This document shows positions 26,364 to 34,568 of a DNA stretch of 64,000 bases, in pieces. A program made the position numbers and the translations under genes. The stretch lies in the NCBI RefSeq assembly GCF_026341825.1, contig NZ_JAPENY010000001.1, positions 62,001-126,000 on the forward strand, written 5' to 3'. Source of the stretch: Streptomyces sp. NBC_00620. GTDB taxonomy: Bacteria > Actinomycetota > Actinomycetes > Streptomycetales > Streptomycetaceae. The notes below the pieces were generated by a model. It worked only from the letters and a program-made list of their open reading frames with translations. It made no database searches and was not told the DNA's origin. Within the stretch, counting starts at the first letter, position 1. The number at the start of each line of letters is the position of its first letter.

Positions 26364-27134
26364 ATGGCGGCGACGCAGGTCATCAAGTCCGAGTGGACCA
26401 AGATCCGCTCCGTCGCGTCCACCATCTGGACGCTGAGTCTCGCCGCGGTCGTCACGGTCGCCCTCGGCATCCTGATCTCGCTCCTGTCCAAGAACGAGTT
26501 CGACAACATGAGCGCGAAGGACCAGCTCTCCTTCGACCCGACGTTCATCAGCTTCGCGGGCATGAGCCTCGGTCAGCTCGCGATGATCGTGTTCGGGGTG
26601 CTCGTCGTCTCGAACGAGTACAGCACCGGCATGATCCGCACCTCGCTCTCCGCGGTCCCGCAGCGCGGCACCTTCCTCTTCAGCAAGATCGCGGTGGCGA
26701 CGGTCCTAGCCTTCGTCGTCGGGATCATCACCAGCTTCGTCGCCTTCTTCCTGGGGCAGGCGATGCTCGGCTCGCACAAGGCGTCGATCGGCGACCCCGG
26801 CGTGCTGCGCGCGGTCATCGGCGGCGGCCTCTACATGACCCTGATCGCCGTCTTCTCGATGGGCGTCGCGACGATGCTGCGCAGCCCGATGCTCTCCCTC
26901 GGCATCCTGATGCCCTTCTTCTTCCTGATCTCCAACATCCTGGGCGCCGTCTCCGCGACCAAGAAGGTCGGCCGCTACCTCCCCGACCAGGCCGGCAGCA
27001 AGATCATGCAGGTGGTGACCCCGATCGACGACGACACTCCGTACGGTCCCTGGGGCGGACTCGCGATCATGGTGGCTTGGGTGGCGGTGGCGGTCGTCGG
27101 GGGGTATGTGCTGCTCAAGAAGCGGGACGCGTAA
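26364..27134 (+). CDS. ABC-2 type permease (module 1)
   Basis: 256 residues starting MAATQVIKSEWTKIRSV, the typical ABC-2 entry motif (SEWTKIRS). About six membrane segments are visible, with NEYSTGMIRTSLSAVPQR between TM2 and TM3. The ribosome site GAGGGAC precedes it. Its last 20 bp overlap the end of the convergent gene on the other strand, so the two mRNAs are antisense at their 3' ends. Confidence 0.92.
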   Translation: MAATQVIKSEWTKIRSVASTIWTLSLAAVVTVALGILISLLSKNEFDNMSAKDQLSFDPTFISFAGMSLGQLAMIVFGVLVVSNEYSTGMIRTSLSAVPQRGTFLFSKIAVATVLAFVVGIITSFVAFFLGQAMLGSHKASIGDPGVLRAVIGGGLYMTLIAVFSMGVATMLRSPMLSLGILMPFFFLISNILGAVSATKKVGRYLPDQAGSKIMQVVTPIDDDTPYGPWGGLAIMVAWVAVAVVGGYVLLKKRDA

Positions 27135-28203
27135 GGTCCTCGGAGTCCGGGCGGGAGGGAATCGCGGGTTCCCCGCCGTCCGGCCGGGACTCCAGCACCC
27201 CGTCGAAGTCCGCCCACCCCTCCCAGCGCCACACGTCCTTGTCCAGGTCCGGCTGGAGCGGCACGAAGCGGCCGAGTTCGAAGTCGCCGCCCTCCAGGTC
27301 GAACCAGCGCTCGTCGGCGACCTCGGTGCCCAGGCCCACGGTCCGCGCAGTCAGCCGCACGAGCAGCTTCACGCCGTACGACCCGGACAGGTCCTTGCCC
27401 TGGATGAGCTGGAACGGCAGCTCGGCGACCGGCGCCTGCACCGGTATCCACACGGTGAAGGGCGCCCCCCGCTCGACCGCGAGCCAGGACCGTTCCTCGG
27501 CGAGCTCCCCGTTCGCGTCCAGCACCTTCAGCCACTGCTTGTAGATGACCAGGCTGCCGTCGTGCGGCGACCGCTCCAGATAGCGCAGATGGACCCGGGC
27601 CCGCAGATCCACGACCGAGAGGTTGTCGAAGCGGTTGTAGAAGCGGACGGCGATGATCGCGTCCTCGCTGTCGGCGTGTTCCCGCGAGTAGCCGGGAAAG
27701 TCCGCGGTCCAGGCGTGCGAGACGCTGGCCCGCTGCCGCCAGACGAACGGCCGCAGCGCGAACAGCTTGATGAGCACGATCCCGAGGAGCACCGCGGGCA
27801 CCATGGCGCCGGTGACCGAGGAGAGTGTGGCGAGCAGCTGGTGGGCGGTGCTGTCCGGCTCCGGTTCGAGGTTGTCGGTCCCGACGCAGGCGCGCAGCAC
27901 GGTGAGGCTGAGGTCGAAGAGCCGCTCCTTGTTCGAGAAGCGCTCCCCCATCGACCGCCCCGACTGCTCGGTCACCGTCCACAGCGCCGCGACGACCACG
28001 GAGAGCACCGCCAGCGCGCCGAGCGTCATCAGGAGCAGGGCGTGGACGGTGCGTGCGGCGATCCACCAGCGAACAGACGTACGGAAGCGCGGATGCGCCC
28101 GGTCCCGCCGCGGCTGCCCCCAGCGGCGCTCACCACTTCTCAGTAAGCTCAACTCACGTCCCCTGTAACCGACATCGGACCCACTCGTACAATGGGACGC
28201 CAT
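27115..28203 (-). CDS. Two-TM channel-like protein with Kir-type cytoplasmic domain, no K+ filter
   Basis: 362 residues. TM1 is at about 55-75 (ALLLMTLGALAVLSVVVAAL) and TM2 at about 128-150 (VTGAMVPAVLLGIVLIKLF). Between them, FDLSLTVLRACVGTDNLEPEP aligns by eye with the pore helix and filter of potassium channels, but reads CVGTDN where TVGYGD is expected. The rest (AIIAVRFYNRFDNLSVVDLRA, then PFTVWIPVQAPVAELPF and YGVKLLVRLTARTVGLG) has the beta-rich order of inward-rectifier cytoplasmic domains. It may be a degenerate or non-potassium channel. The family assignment is mine and needs a profile search. Confidence 0.6.
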   Translation of the reverse strand: MASHCTSGSDVGYRGRELSLLRSGERRWGQPRRDRAHPRFRTSVRWWIAARTVHALLLMTLGALAVLSVVVAALWTVTEQSGRSMGERFSNKERLFDLSLTVLRACVGTDNLEPEPDSTAHQLLATLSSVTGAMVPAVLLGIVLIKLFALRPFVWRQRASVSHAWTADFPGYSREHADSEDAIIAVRFYNRFDNLSVVDLRARVHLRYLERSPHDGSLVIYKQWLKVLDANGELAEERSWLAVERGAPFTVWIPVQAPVAELPFQLIQGKDLSGSYGVKLLVRLTARTVGLGTEVADERWFDLEGGDFELGRFVPLQPDLDKDVWRWEGWADFDGVLESRPDGGEPAIPSRPDSEDLTRPAS

Positions 28204-28323
28204 GATTCCCGGTGTCCGTTCCAGCCAACCCCACTCCGGTGGGCAAGTCCTGGGTCAGCCCCGGGTAGACCTCGGGTGGAACGCTGTGCCCGTACCGCGC
28301 GACCACCCCCGAAGGGCGTCACC

Positions 28324-29214
28324 TTGACGACGAAGGACCGAAGCCTCAGAGCGCTGGGCCTGGACGACGTGCCCGCCAAGCAGCCGCTCACCTATCCGGG
28401 CCGCCCCACCACCGAGCCGTCCCTGCTGACCGGGAGCGAGCTGCTCCATCTCGGCGTACGCCCGCTGCGGCTCGGCGAGTGGTACGTGGAGGAGCGGGAG
28501 GAATCACAGCGCCTCGACGAGGCCCTCGCCGGTCTCGGCCAGGTCGGCACCGGGCGCCGCCACCCGGTCATCGCCGTCGGCTCGAACGCCTCCCCCGGCC
28601 AGGTCGCCCACAAGCTCACCCGGCTCGGCATCCCGGCGACCGTGCCGATGGTGCCGGTACGGGTGCGCGGTATCGGCGTCGGCTGCTCCGGGCACATCAG
28701 CCCCGCGGGGTACGTGGCCGGAACGCCGTACGTCGACCCGGACGCGGAGACGACGCTCGTCGTCACCTGGCTGGACTCCACGCAGCTGAAGGCCGTCGAC
28801 GACACCGAGTTCCCGGACTACCGGCGGGCGATACTCCCGGGCGACGCCTTCGGGATGACGATGCCCTCCGGCGAGCGGCTCGGCGCCGCGTACATCTACT
28901 TCAGCGCGCACGGCGTGCTCGCCGACCCGGCGACCGGTGAGCCGCGCCCCGGCGGCGGTGACCAGTCCGCGCTGCTCGCCGCGCTGCTCGCCGACTCCGC
29001 CGCACTGCGCGAGCTGCTCGGACCCGACCCGGCCACCTGGGTGCGCCGCGCAGGAGCCGAGCGCTCCCTGCGCGAGCAGGGCACGCTGCTCTTCGGCAAG
29101 GAGGGCTGGGTGCTGCCGCAGACCGACTTCCTGCCCTACGCCGACGAATCGGACGAGCTGCGGCTGTACGACGACCTGCCGCCACTGGACGACTCACTTC
29201 CGTATCGCGGCTGA
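28324..29214 (+). CDS. Conserved hypothetical protein, about 296 residues
   Basis: The TTG at 28324 is preferred because GAAGGG lies 8 bp upstream. A GTG at 28276 is an alternative, and an ATG at 28192 would overlap the divergent gene. The product is soluble, with no signal or membrane segment. Visible landmarks are HPVIAVGSNASPGQVAHKL, GIGVGCSGHISPAGYVAGTPY, WLDSTQLKAVDDTEFPDYRR and a Tyr/Asp-rich C-terminus. I do not recognise a family. Codon bias is normal and gene length is well supported. It sits between the two ABC modules. Confidence 0.75.
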   Translation: MTTKDRSLRALGLDDVPAKQPLTYPGRPTTEPSLLTGSELLHLGVRPLRLGEWYVEEREESQRLDEALAGLGQVGTGRRHPVIAVGSNASPGQVAHKLTRLGIPATVPMVPVRVRGIGVGCSGHISPAGYVAGTPYVDPDAETTLVVTWLDSTQLKAVDDTEFPDYRRAILPGDAFGMTMPSGERLGAAYIYFSAHGVLADPATGEPRPGGGDQSALLAALLADSAALRELLGPDPATWVRRAGAERSLREQGTLLFGKEGWVLPQTDFLPYADESDELRLYDDLPPLDDSLPYRG

Positions 29215-29412
29215 GGAATCGGTTTCCGGCCCCCGACGGTTCCGTTTCCACGCTGACCAGGCAAGACGCGTACCTGCCAAGGGGGCGTCTTGACCTGCAC
29301 TGTTTTACTTTCTTTTGAGTGGAACCGTCAGCACAGCGATATCCTCCTAACCCTTACGGGGGCGTGTGCCCCGACGTCCTGAACGTCCTGAACCTTTCGA
29401 TGGGTGCGGAGC

Positions 29413-30642
29413 ATGATCGAGGCAGTCGGCCTGACGAAGCGCTATGGCGCCAAGACAGCCGTGTACAACCTTTCCTTCCAGGTGAGGCCAGGTGCCGTCA
29501 CCGGCTTCCTCGGGCCCAACGGCTCGGGCAAGTCGACGACGATGCGGATGATCCTCGGCCTCGACAACCCCAGCGCCGGGCAGGTGACGATCGGCGGCTT
29601 CCCCTACCGCAAGCTGCCGAACGCACCCCGCCAGGTCGGCGCGCTCCTCGACGCCAAGGCCGTGCACGGCGGCCGGCACGCCCGCAACCACCTCCTCTGC
29701 CTCGCCCAGCTGTCCGGCATCCCGGCCCGCCGCGTGGACGAGGTACTGGGCGTGGTGGGCCTCCAGGACGTGGCCCGAAAGCGCTCCAAGGGCTTCTCGC
29801 TCGGCATGGGCCAGCGGCTCGGCATCGCGGCCGCGCTGCTCGGCGACCCGCAGGTGCTGCTCTTCGACGAGCCGGTCAACGGCCTCGACCCCGAGGGCAT
29901 CCTCTGGGTCCGCAACCTGATGAAGTCGCTCGCGGCGGAGGGCCGGACCGTCTTCGTCTCCTCGCACCTGATGAGCGAGATGGCGCTGACAGCCGACCAC
30001 CTGATCGTGATCGGCCGCGGCCAGCTGCTCGCGGACAGCAACATCAAGGACTTCATCTCGCACAACTCGGCCGACTTCGCCCGGGTCCGCACCCCGGACA
30101 CCGAGCCGCAGCAGCGCGAGAAGCTGACGTCCGCACTGACCGAGGCGGGCGGCCAGGTGCTGCCCGAGCAGGACGGCGCGCTGCGTGTGATGGGCCTGCG
30201 GCTGCCGCAGATCAGCGACCTCGCGCACTCCGCCGACGTACGCCTGTGGGAGCTGTCGCCGCACCAGGCCTCGCTGGAGGAGGCGTACATGCGGATGACA
30301 CAGGGCGCCGTCGACTACCGCTCGACCATCGACCAGAAGGCCGGGCTCCAGCAGCAGCTGCCGCCGGGCGCAATGCCCCCGCAGATGCAGATGCCGGTGG
30401 CGGGTCAGGGCCAGCCGGGCTGGTACGCGCCGCCGCCGCCCCAGCAGGGCGGGCAGCCGTTCGCGATGCCGCAGGGCCAGCCGGGACCGTACGGTCCGCC
30501 CGGCGCGGCTCAGCCCGGCCCGTACGGCGCTCCGGGCGCCCCCGGTGCTCCGGCCGCCAACCCGTACGCCCAGGCCGCGCCCCAGGCCCCCGCGGCACCG
30601 GCCGCCGCCCCCGACCTGAACAAGCCCGAGGACGCCCGATGA
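29413..30642 (+). CDS. ABC transporter ATP-binding protein (module 2) with Pro/Gln/Gly-rich tail
   Basis: 409 residues from ATG 29413, chosen by analogy with the paralogue; a GTG three codons earlier is possible. Walker A GPNGSGKS is at 34-41, followed by SLGMGQRLGI, VLLFDEPVNGLDPEG and VFVSSHLMSEMALTADHL. The ABC domain is nearly the same as module 1. Residues about 310-409 form a low-complexity tail (MPPQMQMPVAGQGQPG, PYGPPGAAQPGPYGAPG) absent from module 1. It overlaps the permease by 4 bp (ATGA). Confidence 0.92.
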   Translation: MIEAVGLTKRYGAKTAVYNLSFQVRPGAVTGFLGPNGSGKSTTMRMILGLDNPSAGQVTIGGFPYRKLPNAPRQVGALLDAKAVHGGRHARNHLLCLAQLSGIPARRVDEVLGVVGLQDVARKRSKGFSLGMGQRLGIAAALLGDPQVLLFDEPVNGLDPEGILWVRNLMKSLAAEGRTVFVSSHLMSEMALTADHLIVIGRGQLLADSNIKDFISHNSADFARVRTPDTEPQQREKLTSALTEAGGQVLPEQDGALRVMGLRLPQISDLAHSADVRLWELSPHQASLEEAYMRMTQGAVDYRSTIDQKAGLQQQLPPGAMPPQMQMPVAGQGQPGWYAPPPPQQGGQPFAMPQGQPGPYGPPGAAQPGPYGAPGAPGAPAANPYAQAAPQAPAAPAAAPDLNKPEDAR

Positions 30643-31478
30643 GCACGCCCCAGCCCCCGATGCCGCAGCAGGCCGCGCCCAACTGGCAGGCGGCGCCCGG
30701 CTCTTCGTACACCTCGCCGATCCCGGTCACGCCCACTCACCTGGGCCACGCGCTCGCCTCCGAGTGGACGAAGATCAAGTCGGTGCGCTCCACGATGTGG
30801 ACGCTCGGTGTCTTCCTCGTCCTGGTCGTCGGCATCGGCTTCCTGGTCGCCGTGCAGACCACCGACGAGGACTTCGGCGACGTCCCGTACACGATCCCGG
30901 CCTTCTTCGGGCTGATCCTCGGGCAGATCTGCCTGATCACGCTGGGCGTGCTCGTGGTCTCGTCCGAGTACGGCACGGGCATGATCCGCACGACGTTCAC
31001 CGCCTCGCCGCAGCGGCACCGGGTGCTCACCGCGAAGCTGATCATCTTCTTCGCGGTGGCGTTCGTCGTGTCGGCCTTCGCGATCGGCCTGGTCGGCCTG
31101 TTCACCTCGGGGATGCACAGCGGCGGCTCGGAGGTCTCCTGGGGCGGCACGGTGGTGATGGGCGCGCTGTACGTCTCGCTGCTCGGCACGCTCGCCCTCG
31201 CGGTGGGCTCGATGCTGCGTCACTCGGCGGGCGCGATCACCGCGATGCTCGGCCTCGTGCTTGTGCCCGCGATCATGCCCGCGTTCCTGCTGATGTCCGA
31301 GAGCCTGCAGACGATCGGCGACAAGATGCTGGAGTACAACGCTCCCAACTCCCTCGCCAAGATCTTCCACCTGGACAACGAGAACGGCACGGGCGGAGCG
31401 CAGCTCGGCCTGCTCGCCGTGGTGACGGCGGCGGCGATCGCCGGCGCCTTCGTGCTGCTCGAGCGCCGGGACGTCTGA
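30639..31478 (+). CDS. ABC-2 type permease (module 2)
   Basis: 279 residues. The N-terminal 35 residues are Pro/Gln-rich (MSTPQPPMPQQAAPNWQ), unlike module 1. The same entry motif SEWTKIKSVRSTMWT follows, then about six membrane segments and SEYGTGMIRTTFTASPQR. The ATG overlaps the preceding stop, so the pair is translationally coupled. It is paralogous to the permease at 26364. Confidence 0.92.
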   Translation: MSTPQPPMPQQAAPNWQAAPGSSYTSPIPVTPTHLGHALASEWTKIKSVRSTMWTLGVFLVLVVGIGFLVAVQTTDEDFGDVPYTIPAFFGLILGQICLITLGVLVVSSEYGTGMIRTTFTASPQRHRVLTAKLIIFFAVAFVVSAFAIGLVGLFTSGMHSGGSEVSWGGTVVMGALYVSLLGTLALAVGSMLRHSAGAITAMLGLVLVPAIMPAFLLMSESLQTIGDKMLEYNAPNSLAKIFHLDNENGTGGAQLGLLAVVTAAAIAGAFVLLERRDV

Positions 31479-31510
31479 CCGGGATCGGTGACCTGGATGT
31501 GTGAAGTCGC

Positions 31511-31843
31511 CTAGAACCTGGGCGCGTTACGGGACCGCTGCACCCTTGAGGTGCGGCGGTCCTTCGCGTTCCAGCAGGACTTGTGCCAGTGGCGGCGGTC
31601 GTCGACGCCCGAGTGCTCCGGCCAGGCCACCACGTGCGGGATGCCGGAGGGGATCATCTGGTCGCAGCCGGGGCAGCGATAGGTCTTGCCCTCGGAGCTC
31701 GCGCCCGCCACATGGCGCACGCTCCACTCCTCGCCCTGCCAGTTCTCCGTGGACTGAAAGCCGCCGTAGCGGCCGCCGTCCTCCGAGGACGCGCTCGGGC
31801 CGGACGAGCCGGCGTCCTTCGGACGGTTGCGACGCGGGGACAC
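31511..31843 (-). CDS. Small zinc-ribbon-like protein, unknown function
   Basis: 110 residues from the GTG at 31843, which has AGGTG at good spacing; a GTG four codons earlier is the alternative. YRCPGCDQMIPSGIPHVVAW followed by HWHKSCWNAKDRR gives CxxC plus HxxxC, a likely zinc site. Both termini are Arg/Ser-rich and probably disordered. It lies 32 bp from the convergent permease stop. Such proteins are often annotated loosely as nucleotide-binding, but I see no P-loop. Confidence 0.75.
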   Translation of the reverse strand: MSPRRNRPKDAGSSGPSASSEDGGRYGGFQSTENWQGEEWSVRHVAGASSEGKTYRCPGCDQMIPSGIPHVVAWPEHSGVDDRRHWHKSCWNAKDRRTSRVQRSRNAPRF

Positions 31844-32063
31844 AGGACACCTCACGGAGCTATACAGGGAGCAGGGGCCAACTCCAGCCTACGCGGCACA
31901 CACGGGGGTAGGCGTACTCCACCAACCCCCACAGACCGCCCTCCCATCGGCTCATTTTGCAGACAATCCGCAAATCTCTCCGAGAGGCCGTGTCCTCGGC
32001 ACGTGTCGGGCGGTTATGCCGGTGGGGGAGCTCCGAGACGGAGCCAAGGAAGCAGGAAGTGCA

Positions 32064-33092
32064 ATGCACGTTGGAAGTTTTGTACTGGCCGCCCAGTTCC
32101 CGGGCCAGGGCCAGGGGGAGGCCCTGCACCGGGCGGTGCGGTCGGCCGAGGTCGCCGAGGAGGCCGGACTCGACTCGGTCTGGCTGGCCGAGCACCACTT
32201 CGTTCCGTACGGCACCTGCCCGTCGGCGGTCACCCTCGCGGCCCTGCTGCTCGGCCGTACGCGACGGATCCGGGTCGGCACCGCGGTGAGCGTGCTGCCC
32301 ACCGTGCACCCCGTGGCACTCGGCGAACAGGCGGCGCTACTGCATGTGACGTCCGGCGGACGGTTCTCGCTGGGCGTCGGGCGCGGCGGCCCCTGGGTCG
32401 ACCTGGAGGTCTTCGGCTCGGGTCTCGAGGCGTACGAGAAGGGGTTCCCGGAATCGCTCGATCTGCTGATGCGCTGGCTGCGCGAACCGTCCGTCGCCGG
32501 TGCCGGGGAGCGGTTCGGCTTCCGTGAAGTCGCCGTGGTGCCGAGGCCGTCGGAGGCGCTGAGCTGTGCGCCGGGCCCCGAGGTGGTCGTCGCCTGCACC
32601 TCACCGGCGAGTGTGCGGCTCGCGGCCGAGCGCGGACTGCCGATGCTCCTCGGGATGCATGTGGGGGACGAAGAGAAGGCCGAAATGGTAGCCCTGTGGC
32701 GGCAGTACGCGCGTGTGGCGGGGCGCCCCGCGGACGAGATCTTCGCGGCGGCCCATGTGTCGGCAGGGGTCTGCCAGATCGCGGACCGCCGCACCGACGC
32801 CGTCGAATCGCTACTCAAAGCGATGCCGGGCTGGCTGAAGCAGGGACTTGACGCCCATGTGACGGTCGACGGCCGCGCCCGCACGATGCGGGACCCGATG
32901 GCGTACACCGAACTGCTCTGCGGGCTGCACCCGGTGGGGACTCCGCAGCTGTGCGCCGACCGGCTCGCGGCGACCTCGGAGCGCACCGGCATCTCTCGCT
33001 TCGCCCTGCTCGTGGAGGGCTCGGGGGATCTGGCGGCCACCGAGGAGAACGTACGACGCCTTGGCACCGAGGTACTCCCCCAGCTCCGGTGA
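32064..33092 (+). CDS. LLM-class (luciferase-like) flavin/F420-dependent oxidoreductase
   Basis: 342 residues starting MHVGSFVLAAQFPGQGQGE, with AGGAAG ribosome site. Luciferase-like TIM barrel landmarks are SAEVAEEAGLDSVWLAEHHF, LLGRTRRIRVGTAVSVLPT, HPVALGEQAALLHVTSGGRFSLGVGRGG and GTPQLCADRLAATSERTG. The substrate is unknown; bacterial relatives oxidise or reduce small organics with FMN or F420. It stands alone and ends in a hairpin that overlaps its stop codon. Confidence 0.9.
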   Translation: MHVGSFVLAAQFPGQGQGEALHRAVRSAEVAEEAGLDSVWLAEHHFVPYGTCPSAVTLAALLLGRTRRIRVGTAVSVLPTVHPVALGEQAALLHVTSGGRFSLGVGRGGPWVDLEVFGSGLEAYEKGFPESLDLLMRWLREPSVAGAGERFGFREVAVVPRPSEALSCAPGPEVVVACTSPASVRLAAERGLPMLLGMHVGDEEKAEMVALWRQYARVAGRPADEIFAAAHVSAGVCQIADRRTDAVESLLKAMPGWLKQGLDAHVTVDGRARTMRDPMAYTELLCGLHPVGTPQLCADRLAATSERTGISRFALLVEGSGDLAATEENVRRLGTEVLPQLR

Positions 33093-33123
33093 CCGGCCCG
33101 GGCCCGGAGGCCAACGGGCCGGT
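33092..33123 (+). terminator. Hairpin overlapping the stop of the LLM oxidoreductase gene
   Basis: ACCGGCCCG (33092-33100) pairs perfectly with CGGGCCGGT (33115-33123) across a 14-base loop. The stem starts at the last base of the stop codon. TT only follows. Confidence 0.5.
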
Positions 33124-33197
33124 TCCGCGGGGAGCTTGCCGCCCCAGTACAAAACACCTCCCGCGTACGGAGCGGCAAGCAGTGCGGCGTCACCGCC

Positions 33198-33590
33198 TCA
33201 GCAGTCCCGGAACTCCGGGGACTGGTTCAGCAGCTGACTGCGGACCGAGGTGAAGCGTGCCAGCGTGTCGTCCACTGAGGTGTCCAGCGGGAACACCGCC
33301 ACCCGGTGGCAGTTCTGGAAGGCCAGTCGCACTCCGAAGTGCCGCTGCAGCGCACCGCGGATCGCGTCACTCGCGAGCGCACGCAGCAGCTGGCCACGCG
33401 CCTGCTCGTCCGGCGGAGGCGTCTGGTTGTCGGCGAAGTTGCCGCCGTCCACCTTCAGCTGGGCCACCAGCGAACTGATCATCTCCCACGCGTAGGGCAG
33501 GGAGGTCCGGACGCAGTCGACGAATTCAGCTTCGTCGACCTCGCCTCGCTCGGCCTGTTCGAGTAGGGCCGGTGAGACGTCGAGCGACAT
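33198..33590 (-). CDS. SCO5389-like conserved actinobacterial protein
   Basis: 130 residues starting MSLDVSPALLEQAERGEVDE, with ribosome site GAGGAGAAC. Distinct segments are FVDCVRTSLPYAWEMISSLVAQL, PPPDEQARGQLLRALASDAIRGAL and LAFQNCHRVAVFPLDTS. It is soluble and predicted mostly helical. I recognise it as the small Streptomyces family next to nucS, with no assigned biochemical role. It is divergent from nucS across 243 bp. A short reading frame with a consensus ribosome site overlaps its start (see 33526-33675). Confidence 0.88.
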   Translation of the reverse strand: MSLDVSPALLEQAERGEVDEAEFVDCVRTSLPYAWEMISSLVAQLKVDGGNFADNQTPPPDEQARGQLLRALASDAIRGALQRHFGVRLAFQNCHRVAVFPLDTSVDDTLARFTSVRSQLLNQSPEFRDC

Positions 33591-33675
33591 GAGTTCTCCT
33601 CTCGCACCCCCAGACCTCGGGGGTTGCCGGACAGGGAAGGGAGTTCGCGATATCGAACACGCTGAGTACACGCAC
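33526..33675 (-). CDS. Possible 49-residue leader ORF overlapping the SCO5389-like gene
   Basis: A GTG at 33675 follows a consensus AGGAGGT at 5-bp spacing, itself just after a TATAAA-like stretch. The frame reads VRVLSVFDIANSLPCPATPE and ends inside the next gene, overlapping its first 63 bases in another frame. Either this is a translated leader coupled to the downstream gene or the ribosome site is fortuitous. No homologue is recalled. Confidence 0.3.
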   Translation of the reverse strand: MRVLSVFDIANSLPCPATPEVWGCERRTHVARRLTGPTRTGRARRGRRS

Positions 33676-33833
33676 CGCGACCTCCTGTTTATACGGTAAG
33701 CAACGGACGGTGACGGCACCAGGAGAATGCGCACATAGCGAACTCCCACTAGGCACACAATCAGCCACTGCCGAACAGGCGTCTTCCAGGGCGAATCGCG
33801 TGGACCACTGCCCGTCGAGTAGCGTTGCGGACC

Positions 33834-34505
33834 ATGCGTCTCGTCATTGCCCGTTGCTCCGTCGACTACGCGGGCCGGCTCACCGCCCATCTCCCGTCCG
33901 CCCCTCGCCTCATCCTCGTGAAGGCGGACGGCAGCGTCTCGATCCACGCGGACGACCGGGCCTACAAGCCCCTCAACTGGATGTCGCCGCCCTGCACCCT
34001 GAAGGAGGGTTCGGGGGACGAGGAGGGCGTCTGGACCGTCATCAACAAGGCGGGCGAGAAGCTCATCATCACGATGGAGGAGATCCTCCACGATTCCTCG
34101 CACGAACTCGGCGTGGACCCGGGCCTGATCAAGGACGGCGTGGAAGCACACCTTCAGGAACTCCTGGCGGACCGCATCGAAACGCTCGGCGAGGGCTACT
34201 CGCTGATCCGCCGCGAGTACATGACGGCCATCGGGCCCGTCGACATCCTGTGCCGGGACGCCGAGGGCAAGACCGTCGCCATCGAGATCAAGAGGCGCGG
34301 CGAGATCGACGGCGTGGAGCAACTCACGCGCTATCTCGAGCTGTTGAACCGCGACCCGCACCTCGCGCCGGTCCGCGGCATCTTCGCCGCCCAGGAGATC
34401 AAGCCGCAGGCCCGCGTCCTCGCCACCGACCGCGGCATCGGCTGCACGGTCCTGGACTACAACGCGCTGCGCGGCATCGAGGACGACAAGCTGCGGCTGT
34501 TCTGA
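33834..34505 (+). CDS. nucS: Endonuclease NucS (mismatch-specific)
   Basis: 223 residues. The C-terminal nuclease domain has the D-ExK motif: Asp137 (GPVDILC) and Glu151-Lys153 (AIEIKRRG), followed by QLTRYLELL. The N-terminal DNA-binding domain is present ([21 protein letters not shown]). NucS cuts both strands at G-T, G-G and T-T mismatches and replaces MutS/MutL in most actinobacteria. A TAGCGT hexamer ends 8 bp before the ATG and there is no ribosome site, so the mRNA may be leaderless. Confidence 0.95.
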   Translation: MRLVIARCSVDYAGRLTAHLPSAPRLILVKADGSVSIHADDRAYKPLNWMSPPCTLKEGSGDEEGVWTVINKAGEKLIITMEEILHDSSHELGVDPGLIKDGVEAHLQELLADRIETLGEGYSLIRREYMTAIGPVDILCRDAEGKTVAIEIKRRGEIDGVEQLTRYLELLNRDPHLAPVRGIFAAQEIKPQARVLATDRGIGCTVLDYNALRGIEDDKLRLF

Positions 34506-34517
34506 CCACTACGCGCG

Positions 34518-34557
34518 CGAAAGGGCCGGGTCCGCCTTCGGACCCGGCCCTTTCGCT
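34518..34557. terminator. Bidirectional terminator between nucS and the STAND-like ATPase
   Basis: A perfect 18-bp stem (arm GCGAAAGGGCCGGGTCCG) with a CCTT loop. The arms begin and end with A/T runs (AAA, TTT) usable in both directions. It fills the gap between convergent genes. Confidence 0.9.
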
Positions 34558-34568
34558 TGCTCTGCGTC

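Noticed and set aside
29319..30638. N-terminal extension of the module-2 permease covering the ATPase gene in another frame
   Set aside because: Arg/Pro/Gly-rich out-of-frame translation; the permease starts at the ATGA overlap at 30639.
33591..34361. Extension of the SCO5389-like protein upstream across nucS
   Set aside because: The extra residues are antisense to nucS; the ATG at 33590 has a strong ribosome site.
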